NCBI RefSeq assembly: GCF_007858365.1
Contig: NZ_VFIO01000014.1
Coordinates: 1-64,000, forward strand
Reading direction: 5' to 3'
DNA length: 64,000 nt
Origin: Pseudomonas saxonica
GTDB taxonomy: Bacteria; Pseudomonadota; Gammaproteobacteria; Pseudomonadales; Pseudomonadaceae
The translations under genes and the position numbers were made by a program. Shown here in pieces: positions 52,112-60,002 of this stretch. Each line of letters starts with the position of its first letter. The first letter of the stretch is position 1. Below the pieces are notes generated by a model. It was given only the letters and a program-made list of their open reading frames with translations, had not been told where the DNA came from and did not search any database.

Positions 52112-52854
52112 GTGCAAGCCCTGAGAATATTTTGATTTTGTGTACAGGACTGTTGATTTTTACGGGCTATATGACTTTCCTTGTGATCGCGCTTTATGTG
52201 GCTTATACAAAACTTGATGCACTGTTGGGTTATTTTCAAAATTCGCCTGCTGTGATGATTAGGGCATCTTTCAAAAATAGTGGGCCATGGGGACGACTAT
52301 TTATGCTCGGTGCAATAGTGGGCGTTATTAAAACGCCTGGTTTGTATCTTCCCGATGGAGGGGTTAGCGCTGAGGATATTGCTCGTTTCCCACAGGGTCT
52401 TAGAAAAAGGTTGCTCCTGCTTAATAGAGTGGGTGGAGGTTCTATTTGGGCTTTGATGACCTATTCCGCTGTCTTGCTCGTGGATTGGTCAACGATGGGT
52501 GTCATTCGATTAACGATTGTAGTCGCAACCCTTGTCGTATTGTGTGCCTGGGGTTTTCTGTGTGTTTATCTAGGCAGCACTCAGATCAATCATATGGCTG
52601 GCATCTTCAAGCACAGTGAATCAATACAATCTCGGTTAAAGCTTGATGCGGGCGGCTACTTTGGGAAGGGTTTATTTATCGTCGCGGCCTCGGTCATTGT
52701 GGTGTGTAGCCCGGTCTTTATAAAACGTGGCACACTTGATGTTCACGACTTTAGGGGTATACCTGGCGGGCTTAAATCAACGCTTTATGGGGTGTTTTTT
52801 ATGACGGTGTGCCTAATGGTTACCTTATGTGTGCTCTATCTATTTCGTAGGTGA
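52108..52854 (+). CDS. Duplicated membrane protein, probable immunity protein 3
   Basis: This 248-residue protein looks like two copies of the ~125-residue immunity-type module. Half one has KLDALLGYFQNS, SGPWGRLFMLGAIVGVIKTP, YLPDGGVSAEDIARFPQGLR. Half two has QINHMAGIFKHSE, GGYFGKGLFIVAASVIVVCS, FIKRGTLDVHDFRGIPGGLK in the same order, separated by membrane segments around residues 110-165. It is coupled by ATGA to toxin tip 3. The three immunity-like proteins belong to one family, with this member being an internal tandem duplication. AT-rich. Confidence 0.72.
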   Translation: MSASPENILILCTGLLIFTGYMTFLVIALYVAYTKLDALLGYFQNSPAVMIRASFKNSGPWGRLFMLGAIVGVIKTPGLYLPDGGVSAEDIARFPQGLRKRLLLLNRVGGGSIWALMTYSAVLLVDWSTMGVIRLTIVVATLVVLCAWGFLCVYLGSTQINHMAGIFKHSESIQSRLKLDAGGYFGKGLFIVAASVIVVCSPVFIKRGTLDVHDFRGIPGGLKSTLYGVFFMTVCLMVTLCVLYLFRR

Positions 52855-53119
52855 GAATTTACATAAACTGTGGTCTTCACTATCCGGACCACTCCATTTT
52901 GAAAAGTGCACTTGGGATAAAACCAATAGCCGATCATGCAGTCCTTGTGTCCTTCTGCTGCGAGCTGACCGCATAGGGAGCCATTTCGCCCCCAGCTGGA
53001 ACCGACCCGATTAATGTGAGATCACGGGTAGCGTCAGTCGCAGTTAATCTGAGTCGAAAATCGCGTTGATTGCGAGCACGGCCGTTTTCGATCGCAAGCC
53101 CTTACACTTAGGAAACGGT

Positions 53120-53608
53120 ATGCCAGCCCCATCAAACGCCCTTCGCTCTGCACTAGTACTTTGGTTGTACGCCGCGGCCCTAGTGCATCTACTAGTCAGC
53201 CTCGCGCTGACCTGGGCCGGCCATTCGGGGTTACTCGACGGTTACCTACAAACCATCGAACAAGTCTTCTGGGCAATCGACGCCGTCCCCATCGCCGCTC
53301 GCGCCCAACAAGTCTGGTGGGTCGCCTTATTCGGCGCCACGCTGCAAAGCTACTCCCTCTACATGCTCGCCCTCGTGCGCATGGGCCATCGACTGAGAAG
53401 TCCCATGGCCTGGGGCTGGTTAATCGCCGGCATCGTGCTGTGGGCGCCGCAAGACATGTGGGTCTCCGCCCAGGCTCGTGTCTGGTCACACCTGTGGTTC
53501 GACAGCCTCGCGCTGCTCACCCTGCTGCCGCCGCTGATCTGGCTCTATCGCCATGACCGCGGCACCGCCCCTTCAAACAACACGCCGAGTGACGCCAACC
53601 ATGTCTGA
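53120..53608 (+). CDS. Small polytopic membrane protein of unknown function
   Basis: This 162-residue protein has about four membrane helices (LVLWLYAAALVHLLVSLALT, then VWWVALFGATLQSYSLYMLA, WGWLIAGIVLWAPQDMWV, LALLTLLPPLIWLY). I do not recognise the family. The frame opens at 53066, but ATG 53120 is preceded by AGGAAACGG and directly begins the first helix. It overlaps the next gene by 8 bp. GC content rises sharply compared with the toxin-tip array just before it, suggesting a different origin. Operon context with an epimerase and a dikinase-like fusion suggests a membrane-linked modification pathway. Confidence 0.75.
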   Translation: MPAPSNALRSALVLWLYAAALVHLLVSLALTWAGHSGLLDGYLQTIEQVFWAIDAVPIAARAQQVWWVALFGATLQSYSLYMLALVRMGHRLRSPMAWGWLIAGIVLWAPQDMWVSAQARVWSHLWFDSLALLTLLPPLIWLYRHDRGTAPSNNTPSDANHV

Positions 53609-55043
53609 TTTTTCTCTCCTGGATTGGGCGGTCGCGCTGCTTATTGCCCAAGCCATTCTCGGGGCGCTGGATACCCTCTATCACCACGAACTCACTGTCG
53701 CGTTGCCTTATCGGCACAGCGCTCGGCTGGAGTTGTCGATCCACGCACTGCGGTCGTGTTTCTACGGGATTCTGTTTCTGGGAATGGCGCATCTGGCGTT
53801 TCAGGGTGCGTGGGCGATTGTGATTGCGTTGCTGTTCGCACTGGAGATTGGCCTGACTCTATGGGATTTCGTGGTCGAGGATCGCAGCCGCAAACTGCCA
53901 GCCATCGAGCGGATCATGCACACCGTGCTGGCGGTGAATGGCGGGGCGTTTTTTGCCTTGTACGGGGTGCAACTGGCGCAATGGGCGAGTCTGCCGACGG
54001 GCCTGAGCGCGATCGATTTCGGCTGGCGCGGCTGGTTGCTGACGTTGTTCGCTGTCGGCGTGACGGCCTCGGGCATTCGCGATGGATTGGCGGCGCTGCG
54101 CATGCAGCGCGAAGGCAAGCCGTCGAACCCGTTCGCGGGCGGCGCTTCTAAGCGCGTGCTGGTGACCGGTGGCACCGGGTTTATCGGTGAAATGCTGGTC
54201 AATCAATTGCTCGACGCCGGTCACACCGTCAGCGTGCTGGCTCGCGATCCGCTGAAAGCGGCGTACCTGTTTGATGGCCGCGCCCGGTGCCTGCGTTCGC
54301 TGAGCAAACTGGGCTACAACGAAACCTTCGACGTGGTGATCAATTTGGCCGGTGCGCCGGTGGCGGGGCCACGCTGGTGTGCCAAGCGCCAGGCGCAACT
54401 GATCGCCAGTCGGGTTAACACCACTGAAACATTGATCAACTGGCTGAAGAACGTCCGGCGTAAACCGGCGCTGTGGGTTCAGGCCTCGGCCATTGGTTTT
54501 TACGGCGTGCGCGATGCTAGCGAAAGTCTTGATGAACGCGCCAGCAAGGGTGACGGATTCATGGCTGAGTTGTGCGCAAAATGGGAAGCCGCCGCGCAAC
54601 CGGCCATCGAATTCGGCATGCGTCAGGTGGTGCTGCGTCTGGGGGTGGTGTTCGGCCCCGGCGGCGCGTTGTTGCCGTTGCTGATTCCGTTCCGCCTGGG
54701 GTTTGGCGGGCGGATGGGCGATGGCCAACAGATCATGAGCTGGGTGCACCGCGATGATGTGATTCAAGTGATCGCCCGCGCATTCGCCGACGACAACCTG
54801 AGCGGCACCTACAACCTGGTGGCGCCGGACGCGGTCAGTCAGGCGGTGTTCGCCGAGCGTGTCGGTAAAGTCTTGAAGCGCCCGGTGTGGTTCCACATTC
54901 CGGCTACGCCGGTACGCGCACTGGCCGGAGAAATGGCGCAGTTGTTCTTCGACGGTCAGCGCGTTGTGCCCAGCCGTCTGACCGAGGCGGGTTACACGTT
55001 CCGTTACCCGACCCTCGACGCTGCCCTGCGCGATCTAGCTTGA
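53601..55043 (+). CDS. Membrane-domain fused TIGR01777-type NAD(P)-dependent epimerase
   Basis: This 480-residue protein has an N-terminal membrane region (residues 1-~165, about four helices) with conserved-looking polar words LDTLYHHELTVALPYRHSAR and DFVVEDRSRKLPAIERIMHT. A SDR extended domain follows. The SDR part shows the NAD(P) glycine motif VLVTGGTGFIGEMLVNQLL, WVQASAIGFYG and the family-typical GQQIMSWVHRDDVIQVI. Most TIGR01777 proteins lack the membrane part, so this is a fusion. ATG 53601 lies within the end of the upstream gene. It is 9 bp from the dikinase-like gene. The substrate is unknown. Confidence 0.8.
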   Translation: MSDFSLLDWAVALLIAQAILGALDTLYHHELTVALPYRHSARLELSIHALRSCFYGILFLGMAHLAFQGAWAIVIALLFALEIGLTLWDFVVEDRSRKLPAIERIMHTVLAVNGGAFFALYGVQLAQWASLPTGLSAIDFGWRGWLLTLFAVGVTASGIRDGLAALRMQREGKPSNPFAGGASKRVLVTGGTGFIGEMLVNQLLDAGHTVSVLARDPLKAAYLFDGRARCLRSLSKLGYNETFDVVINLAGAPVAGPRWCAKRQAQLIASRVNTTETLINWLKNVRRKPALWVQASAIGFYGVRDASESLDERASKGDGFMAELCAKWEAAAQPAIEFGMRQVVLRLGVVFGPGGALLPLLIPFRLGFGGRMGDGQQIMSWVHRDDVIQVIARAFADDNLSGTYNLVAPDAVSQAVFAERVGKVLKRPVWFHIPATPVRALAGEMAQLFFDGQRVVPSRLTEAGYTFRYPTLDAALRDLA

Positions 55044-55052
55044 GGACAACCC

Positions 55053-57488
55053 ATGAGCAAGCCTCTGATGTACCTGCTGGCCGGCAACGGTGGTGCCGCC
55101 GATTGGTGGGATGACGCGTTGCCGCACTTTCAGCGCTATCAGGTGGTACCACTGGAACTACCAGGCTTCGGCAATAATCCTCAAGCCCCGTGTGAAGACC
55201 TTGCCGCCTACGCTCAGGCCCTGGTGACGGCGACCGTCAAAGGCAGCGCGATCATGGCGGTCGGGGTGAATGCGTTGCTGGTGTTGCATGCGCTACAACG
55301 TGAGCCGGGTCACTTTTGCCGCAGTGTTTTGTTGGCGCCGGTGGGGGCGTTTTTGTGGCAACGACGGCTGCCGGCATTGATGTCGCCGCTGCCCATTCGC
55401 AAAACCATTCACTGGCTGCTGTCGAACAAGTCCGCGCTGTTTGCGCACAAGTTTTCCAACCAGACCTGGACGCCCGCGCAGTACCAGCGCATGGGCGCCG
55501 GCTATGCACGCTGCCGCGCATTTGTGCCGCACTGGGACCTGGTACGGGCGGACACCGCGTTGCCATTGCTGGAGTGGATCACCGATCCGGTCGAGTTGGT
55601 CTGGGGCGATCAGGACAATGTGCTGGGCATCGAGCAGGCTGCCGCTTGGTCGGCGATTCTGGCTCGCGCTGATCTGACTATCAGCCTGAAAACCGGTTGG
55701 GGGCATTACCCATGGATCGATTCGCCGGCCGAGTTCGCTGAGTGGCTGGAGTCGGGTGAATGCGGATTCGTCGCTCACACCAAGGGTGGTCGGTTGCGTC
55801 TGGCCGAGTTGGCCGGGCAAGCGGTGCCGCCCGCGCTGTCACTCAATGACTGCGATGATTCACGCTTGCCGGCGTTCCTCGCCAGCCAACCGGGGGTCAC
55901 GTGGGCGGTGCGTTCCTCCAGTTACGGCGAGGATCAGGCCGATTCGGCGAATGCGGGTTTGAGCACTACGTTCCTGCGAGAATCGACTTCGAACGTGCCG
56001 GCTCGTATTACCGAATTGAGCGCCGCGGGTGTTGAAGAAGTGGTGGTGCAGCGTTTCATCACACCGCAGCTGTCCGGCATCGCTTTCGTTCGTCACCTGT
56101 CGGTGGAACTGGAATGGGTGCAAGGGCATCTTGAGTCACTGGCCGATGGTCAGGTGAGTCCCGAGCGCGCAATCATTTCCCGCCTCGGCGCCTCCTGGAG
56201 CAGCGACACCTTCAAGCCTTCACTGGGCTTGACCGCTGACCTGTTGTGGCGCTTTCTACAAGACGTTTTGCGGGTCTTTCACTATGTGCCTGGCGACGTT
56301 GAATGGGCCTGGGACGGTACGAAGCTGTGGCTGTTGCAATACCGGCCGATCAGCGACTACGGTTGGCGTCGTCACCTGACGGCCGCCAACATCGCAGAAA
56401 TCCTGCCACCACAACCGAGCGTTTTCGTGGAGTACGCCCAGCGACGTGCGGCGGCGAGTATTCCGGCGATCATGGCGCGTTGGGATTCGCGGGTGTTGCA
56501 GGATAACGAACCGTTCACCGCTGTGTTTGACGGCGCGTCGTACATCAACAATGATCTGTTTCTCGCTCGATTGGCCGACTGGGGGATCTCTGCCAGCAGC
56601 TACGCCGGTGAAGTCGGCGGCGCGACCCCGCATCTACCTTGGCGACCGCTGCGAATGCTGCGCTCGCTGCCGTTGTTCCTGCGTATGCAGCGTATCGCGC
56701 GCGGGCATTTGCTGACGTTAGAAAAGCGCTTGCGCCGTTTTGACGATGAACTGTCCGAGCTGATCGCCCAAGGCGCTGACGGCCAACAACTGGCCGACTG
56801 GTTCACCCGGTTTTATGTGTTCGTGGTGCAAGGCAACTTGTGCATCGCCACCTCACTGGCCAGCAGCGGCGGCGACCTGCTGGGCCGGCCGCCGACGGCT
56901 TATGACGACCTTGATAACAGCCCGCATCGACTGCCCTGGGAAACCGATCCGGCCAAGCCGCGCCCGGCCCCAACGGATCTGCCATTACAGGCCTTCCCCC
57001 AATGGCCGGGGTTTATCCGCTTAGCCCATTCGGCCGGCTTGCCGGGCCTGCGTGGTTACTACCTTCAAGTGCGCGAATGGTATCGCGACAACCTGATGCG
57101 GATCTTTTTTCGCCTGCACCACGCCATGCCGATGGCGGATCGAGCGCATTGGTTTGCGCCTCATCCAGACATTCGCAGCCGCGACGGCAGCTTCTGGCAG
57201 GACGGTCGCGAAGGCACCGAACAAGCCACCGGTTTCATGATCTATCCGGGGCAGGTGCAAGGGGTTCTGGGCGACGACATTTTACTCGAAGACACCCTTG
57301 ATCCGGGGCAACATGCACACTACCAAGCGGCGCGGGCGGTGATTGCGCGGATGGGCGGGCGCTTGTCCCACGGCTCGACGTTGTTGCGCGAGTTGCGAAA
57401 ACCTTCAGCGATACTGCCTCAAGTAGATGTGGCGTGGTTAGGGTGTGAGGTGCTTTATCGCGATGGTGAGTTGACGTTGGTGAAGTAG
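55053..57488 (+). CDS. Alpha/beta-hydrolase-like domain fused to PEP-synthase/rifampin-phosphotransferase-like protein
   Basis: This 811-residue protein has a distinctive domain fusion. Residues 1-235 look like an alpha/beta hydrolase: oxyanion-loop AGNGGAADWW, acid D186 in WGDQD and H218 in GWGHYPW. The nucleophile elbow, however, reads GVNAL with Asn73 in place of Ser. Residues ~280-435 match the ATP-grasp PEP/pyruvate-binding domain: VRSSSYGED, VVVQRFITPQLSGIAF and DVEWAWDGTKLWLLQYRPI. Near the C-terminus MGGRLSHGSTLLRE matches the swivelling phosphohistidine domain, with H773 as the probable phospho-carrier. It may transfer phosphate from ATP to a small molecule, in the manner of PEP synthase or rifampin phosphotransferase. 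It is the last gene of a three-gene operon. Function is unproven. Confidence 0.78.
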   Translation: MSKPLMYLLAGNGGAADWWDDALPHFQRYQVVPLELPGFGNNPQAPCEDLAAYAQALVTATVKGSAIMAVGVNALLVLHALQREPGHFCRSVLLAPVGAFLWQRRLPALMSPLPIRKTIHWLLSNKSALFAHKFSNQTWTPAQYQRMGAGYARCRAFVPHWDLVRADTALPLLEWITDPVELVWGDQDNVLGIEQAAAWSAILARADLTISLKTGWGHYPWIDSPAEFAEWLESGECGFVAHTKGGRLRLAELAGQAVPPALSLNDCDDSRLPAFLASQPGVTWAVRSSSYGEDQADSANAGLSTTFLRESTSNVPARITELSAAGVEEVVVQRFITPQLSGIAFVRHLSVELEWVQGHLESLADGQVSPERAIISRLGASWSSDTFKPSLGLTADLLWRFLQDVLRVFHYVPGDVEWAWDGTKLWLLQYRPISDYGWRRHLTAANIAEILPPQPSVFVEYAQRRAAASIPAIMARWDSRVLQDNEPFTAVFDGASYINNDLFLARLADWGISASSYAGEVGGATPHLPWRPLRMLRSLPLFLRMQRIARGHLLTLEKRLRRFDDELSELIAQGADGQQLADWFTRFYVFVVQGNLCIATSLASSGGDLLGRPPTAYDDLDNSPHRLPWETDPAKPRPAPTDLPLQAFPQWPGFIRLAHSAGLPGLRGYYLQVREWYRDNLMRIFFRLHHAMPMADRAHWFAPHPDIRSRDGSFWQDGREGTEQATGFMIYPGQVQGVLGDDILLEDTLDPGQHAHYQAARAVIARMGGRLSHGSTLLRELRKPSAILPQVDVAWLGCEVLYRDGELTLVK

Positions 57489-58013
57489 GGGGCTATCCGT
57501 CCGAGGATCACGCATTGCGTAACTAAACCGGTTGCCACTTATGTGGCAGCAGCTGCGCAATATCACTCGCCCGCTGCTCTCGGTACCGGCACGCATGGCG
57601 ATCCTGACGTTAAGGGTAACTGCGTCCGCACAAAAGGTGGACACAATCAACTCAAGCGACGGTGTCAGGAAGGTTTGCCTGGACGGTTACAGAGCTAGGG
57701 CAAAGCCTTTGGAATCTGGCATCACGCACACGCGATGACGGACAAGACCGAATCTATGCAGTGCTTAATCAAATGGCACCGACGATGAAATCCTGATTGC
57801 CGGCAAGTTGGCGGACGTGTGTGAAGCGATCAAAACAGCCCGCGAGCAAGGCCGTCAGCGCAAAGGCTGGATTATGGATACAGATCTACTGCGGCGCCGG
57901 CGAGCAGTTTGACTTATCTCCTACAAACTAATCAGACCCTAATGACGGTGCTGATTCAAAAAAAGGCATAGCTTTCGTTTTCCGTATCCGCATTGAAAAA
58001 CGGAAAACATCTC
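57489..58013. other. Island right edge: decayed sequence and cobF remnant
   Basis: No intact gene. On the minus strand 57597-57538 reads REQRASDIAQLLPHKWQPV and then stop, which could be the tail of a lost transposase, but I cannot confirm a family. A truncated 3' end of cobF lies at 57774-57912. The remainder (57913-58013) is the leader of the acetyltransferase gene. Confidence 0.6.
57774..57912 (+). pseudogene. cobF: Truncated cobF 3' fragment (right direct repeat)
   Basis: From GTDDEILIAGKLADVCEAIK the frame stays open to a stop at 57910-57912. This copy has the ending MDTDLLRRRRAV, unlike the intact gene's MDTYLLRRP. The first 110 bp match 50213-50322 with four mismatches. There is no 5' part, so this is a displaced gene end, which is expected if the 7.5-kb segment entered next to or within the 3' end of cobF and supplied a new end, or if a duplication was later filled. 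Confidence 0.93.
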
Positions 58014-60002
58014 ATGCAACGTACCTCTGTGACTTATGTGCCGGCAATAGACGGGCTGCGTGCCATCGCGGTGCTTGCAGTCATCGTGTTTCACGCCGGC
58101 TTCCTCGATTTCCTGCCGGGCGGCTTTACCGGCGTTGATCTTTTTTTTGTCATCTCCGGATATGTAATCAGCCAGTCGCTTGCAGAGCGCAGGCATTTGA
58201 AATTCGGCGAGTATCTGCGCGACTTTTACCGCAGGCGCTGCCTGCGCATATTGCCTGCGTTACTGGTCATGCTGTTGTCCAGCTTCGTGTTGTCAGCGCT
58301 GTTTATGCCGCAGTTCTGGCTCAGCGACCAGATCAACTACACAGGGTTCGCTGCCTTTGCGGGTATCAGCAACGTGGTGCTGGCCCGCCATGGCAATGCT
58401 TACTTTTCGCCGGGCACCGAGCTCAACCCTTATACACACACATGGTCACTTGGCGTTGAGGAACAGTTCTATGTGGTGTTCCCCGTGCTGTTTTTCCTGT
58501 GGCTTCGCTATAGAAATAAGACGCCTGTGGTGTGGACTCTTCTACCGGCTCTGGCCATTGCCTCTCTCATCATCTGTGCCATCCAGACCCCGGCAGACGC
58601 GCATTCAGCCTTTTATCTGTTGCCCGGCCGTTTTTGGGAGCTGGCCGCCGGGGCCATGCTTTATCAAGGGATTGAAGCCTGGCGCGGCACGCTGCGCTCC
58701 AGTGGTATCGTCAATGCCATATTGCTGTGCGGGCTGGGCTTGCTTGCCAGCGGTTTTCTGTTGGCCACACCCCTTCATTTTCCATTCCCGATGGCCATTG
58801 TCACGGTGTTGGGCGCGGTGTTGACGATAGCCGGGCTTGCACTGCCTGCACCCGAGTACACCTCGACCCTGCAGCGCCTGCTGCAAGTGCCGTGGTTGAC
58901 GTATATGGGACGCTTGTCTTTCTCTCTTTATCTATGGCACTGGCCCGTGCTCGTGGTGTTGAGATGGACCACCGGGACGCAGCTTGTTGTTGTTCAACTC
59001 CTTTATCCGTTGGTGGTCTTTGTACTGGCCGCAATGTCTTATCACTGGATCGAGCTACCCGTGCGCACTGCCAGCTGTCTCTGGTTGCGCACGCCGTGGC
59101 GGACTTTCGGGCTTGCCCTGTGCACCCTTGTCCTGTTCGGCGGCAGCGCGTTTTGGGTCACGCATAACACAGAGCGGCTGTCCTTGAGCCAGACCCGCGA
59201 CACCTATACCTGGTATGCCTATAAGCATTACCCGCGAGAGCCCTTTAACAGAATAAATGACGCCCGGGTGCGTGGGCGTCAGCTGTTTGTGATTGGGGAT
59301 TCTCATGCAGCGGCCTATCGCACTCTGCTCAATAATGTCGCCATCAAGCTGGGCATTAAAGTGGTGGTGTACGAGCAGGGCGGCTGTGGTGTGGTGACCC
59401 TGCAGGATGCCGACCCGGCCAACTGTGCCCGCGGTCGTGAAGCGGACTTCAAGGATATTGAAGCCCGGGCCAAGCCGGGAGACATTGTTTTTTTGGCGTC
59501 ACTGCGGATGCCGGAACTGCAAGACCGGGACTGGGCCCTTGGCCAGACCGCGGTCATCAGTCAGATGCTGAAGGAGCAAACACCTGCGAGGCTTGCCGCC
59601 GCAAAAACTTCTGCTGAAGCCGATTTGGCAAGGTTAGAGGCCATCAATGTACATGTCCTGATAGATGCGCCAAAACCCCTGTTCAAATCACCGCCCAATC
59701 GCTGTTCTGACTGGTTCAACCGCATGAATCCGGTGTGCTCTCAAGGCATGACGGTAGGACGTGAACCTCTTTTACGTTTACGTGAAGCGCAAATGAAGCT
59801 TTTGGCGGCGTTAATGCGTGAGCATCCGGGCCTGACAGTCTGGGACCCATTCCCTTTGCTGTGCCCGGGTACTCAGTGTTCGGCCTTTGATCCATTGGGC
59901 AAGCCGATGTTTTTCGACTCCAATCATCTCAGCGGTAATGGTAATCGCGTGCTTGAGCCTTCCTTCACTCAAGTGTTGCTGCACATCTGGGATCAATCCT
60001 GA
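58014..60002 (+). CDS. OafA/YrhL-type O-acyltransferase with C-terminal SGNH domain
   Basis: This ~662-residue integral membrane protein has an acyltransferase-3 domain (residues ~8-360, about ten helices). Family motifs are YVPAIDGLRAIAVLAVIVFH, RRRCLRILPAL, and the His-containing VFHAGFLDF. A SGNH-hydrolase-like periplasmic domain follows with the catalytic GDSHAAAYR and the terminal DSNHLSGNGN (Asp-x-x-His). Such two-domain proteins O-acetylate lipopolysaccharide O-antigen, capsule or peptidoglycan sugars. The frame has TTG at 57993, but ATG 58014 follows GGAAAA. Its last 10 bases overlap the end of the convergent glycosyltransferase gene. Confidence 0.9.
   Translation: MQRTSVTYVPAIDGLRAIAVLAVIVFHAGFLDFLPGGFTGVDLFFVISGYVISQSLAERRHLKFGEYLRDFYRRRCLRILPALLVMLLSSFVLSALFMPQFWLSDQINYTGFAAFAGISNVVLARHGNAYFSPGTELNPYTHTWSLGVEEQFYVVFPVLFFLWLRYRNKTPVVWTLLPALAIASLIICAIQTPADAHSAFYLLPGRFWELAAGAMLYQGIEAWRGTLRSSGIVNAILLCGLGLLASGFLLATPLHFPFPMAIVTVLGAVLTIAGLALPAPEYTSTLQRLLQVPWLTYMGRLSFSLYLWHWPVLVVLRWTTGTQLVVVQLLYPLVVFVLAAMSYHWIELPVRTASCLWLRTPWRTFGLALCTLVLFGGSAFWVTHNTERLSLSQTRDTYTWYAYKHYPREPFNRINDARVRGRQLFVIGDSHAAAYRTLLNNVAIKLGIKVVVYEQGGCGVVTLQDADPANCARGREADFKDIEARAKPGDIVFLASLRMPELQDRDWALGQTAVISQMLKEQTPARLAAAKTSAEADLARLEAINVHVLIDAPKPLFKSPPNRCSDWFNRMNPVCSQGMTVGREPLLRLREAQMKLLAALMREHPGLTVWDPFPLLCPGTQCSAFDPLGKPMFFDSNHLSGNGNRVLEPSFTQVLLHIWDQS

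Noticed and set aside
53859..54896. 345-codon minus-strand frame
   Set aside because: It is the antisense of the epimerase gene and arises from high GC third-position bias.
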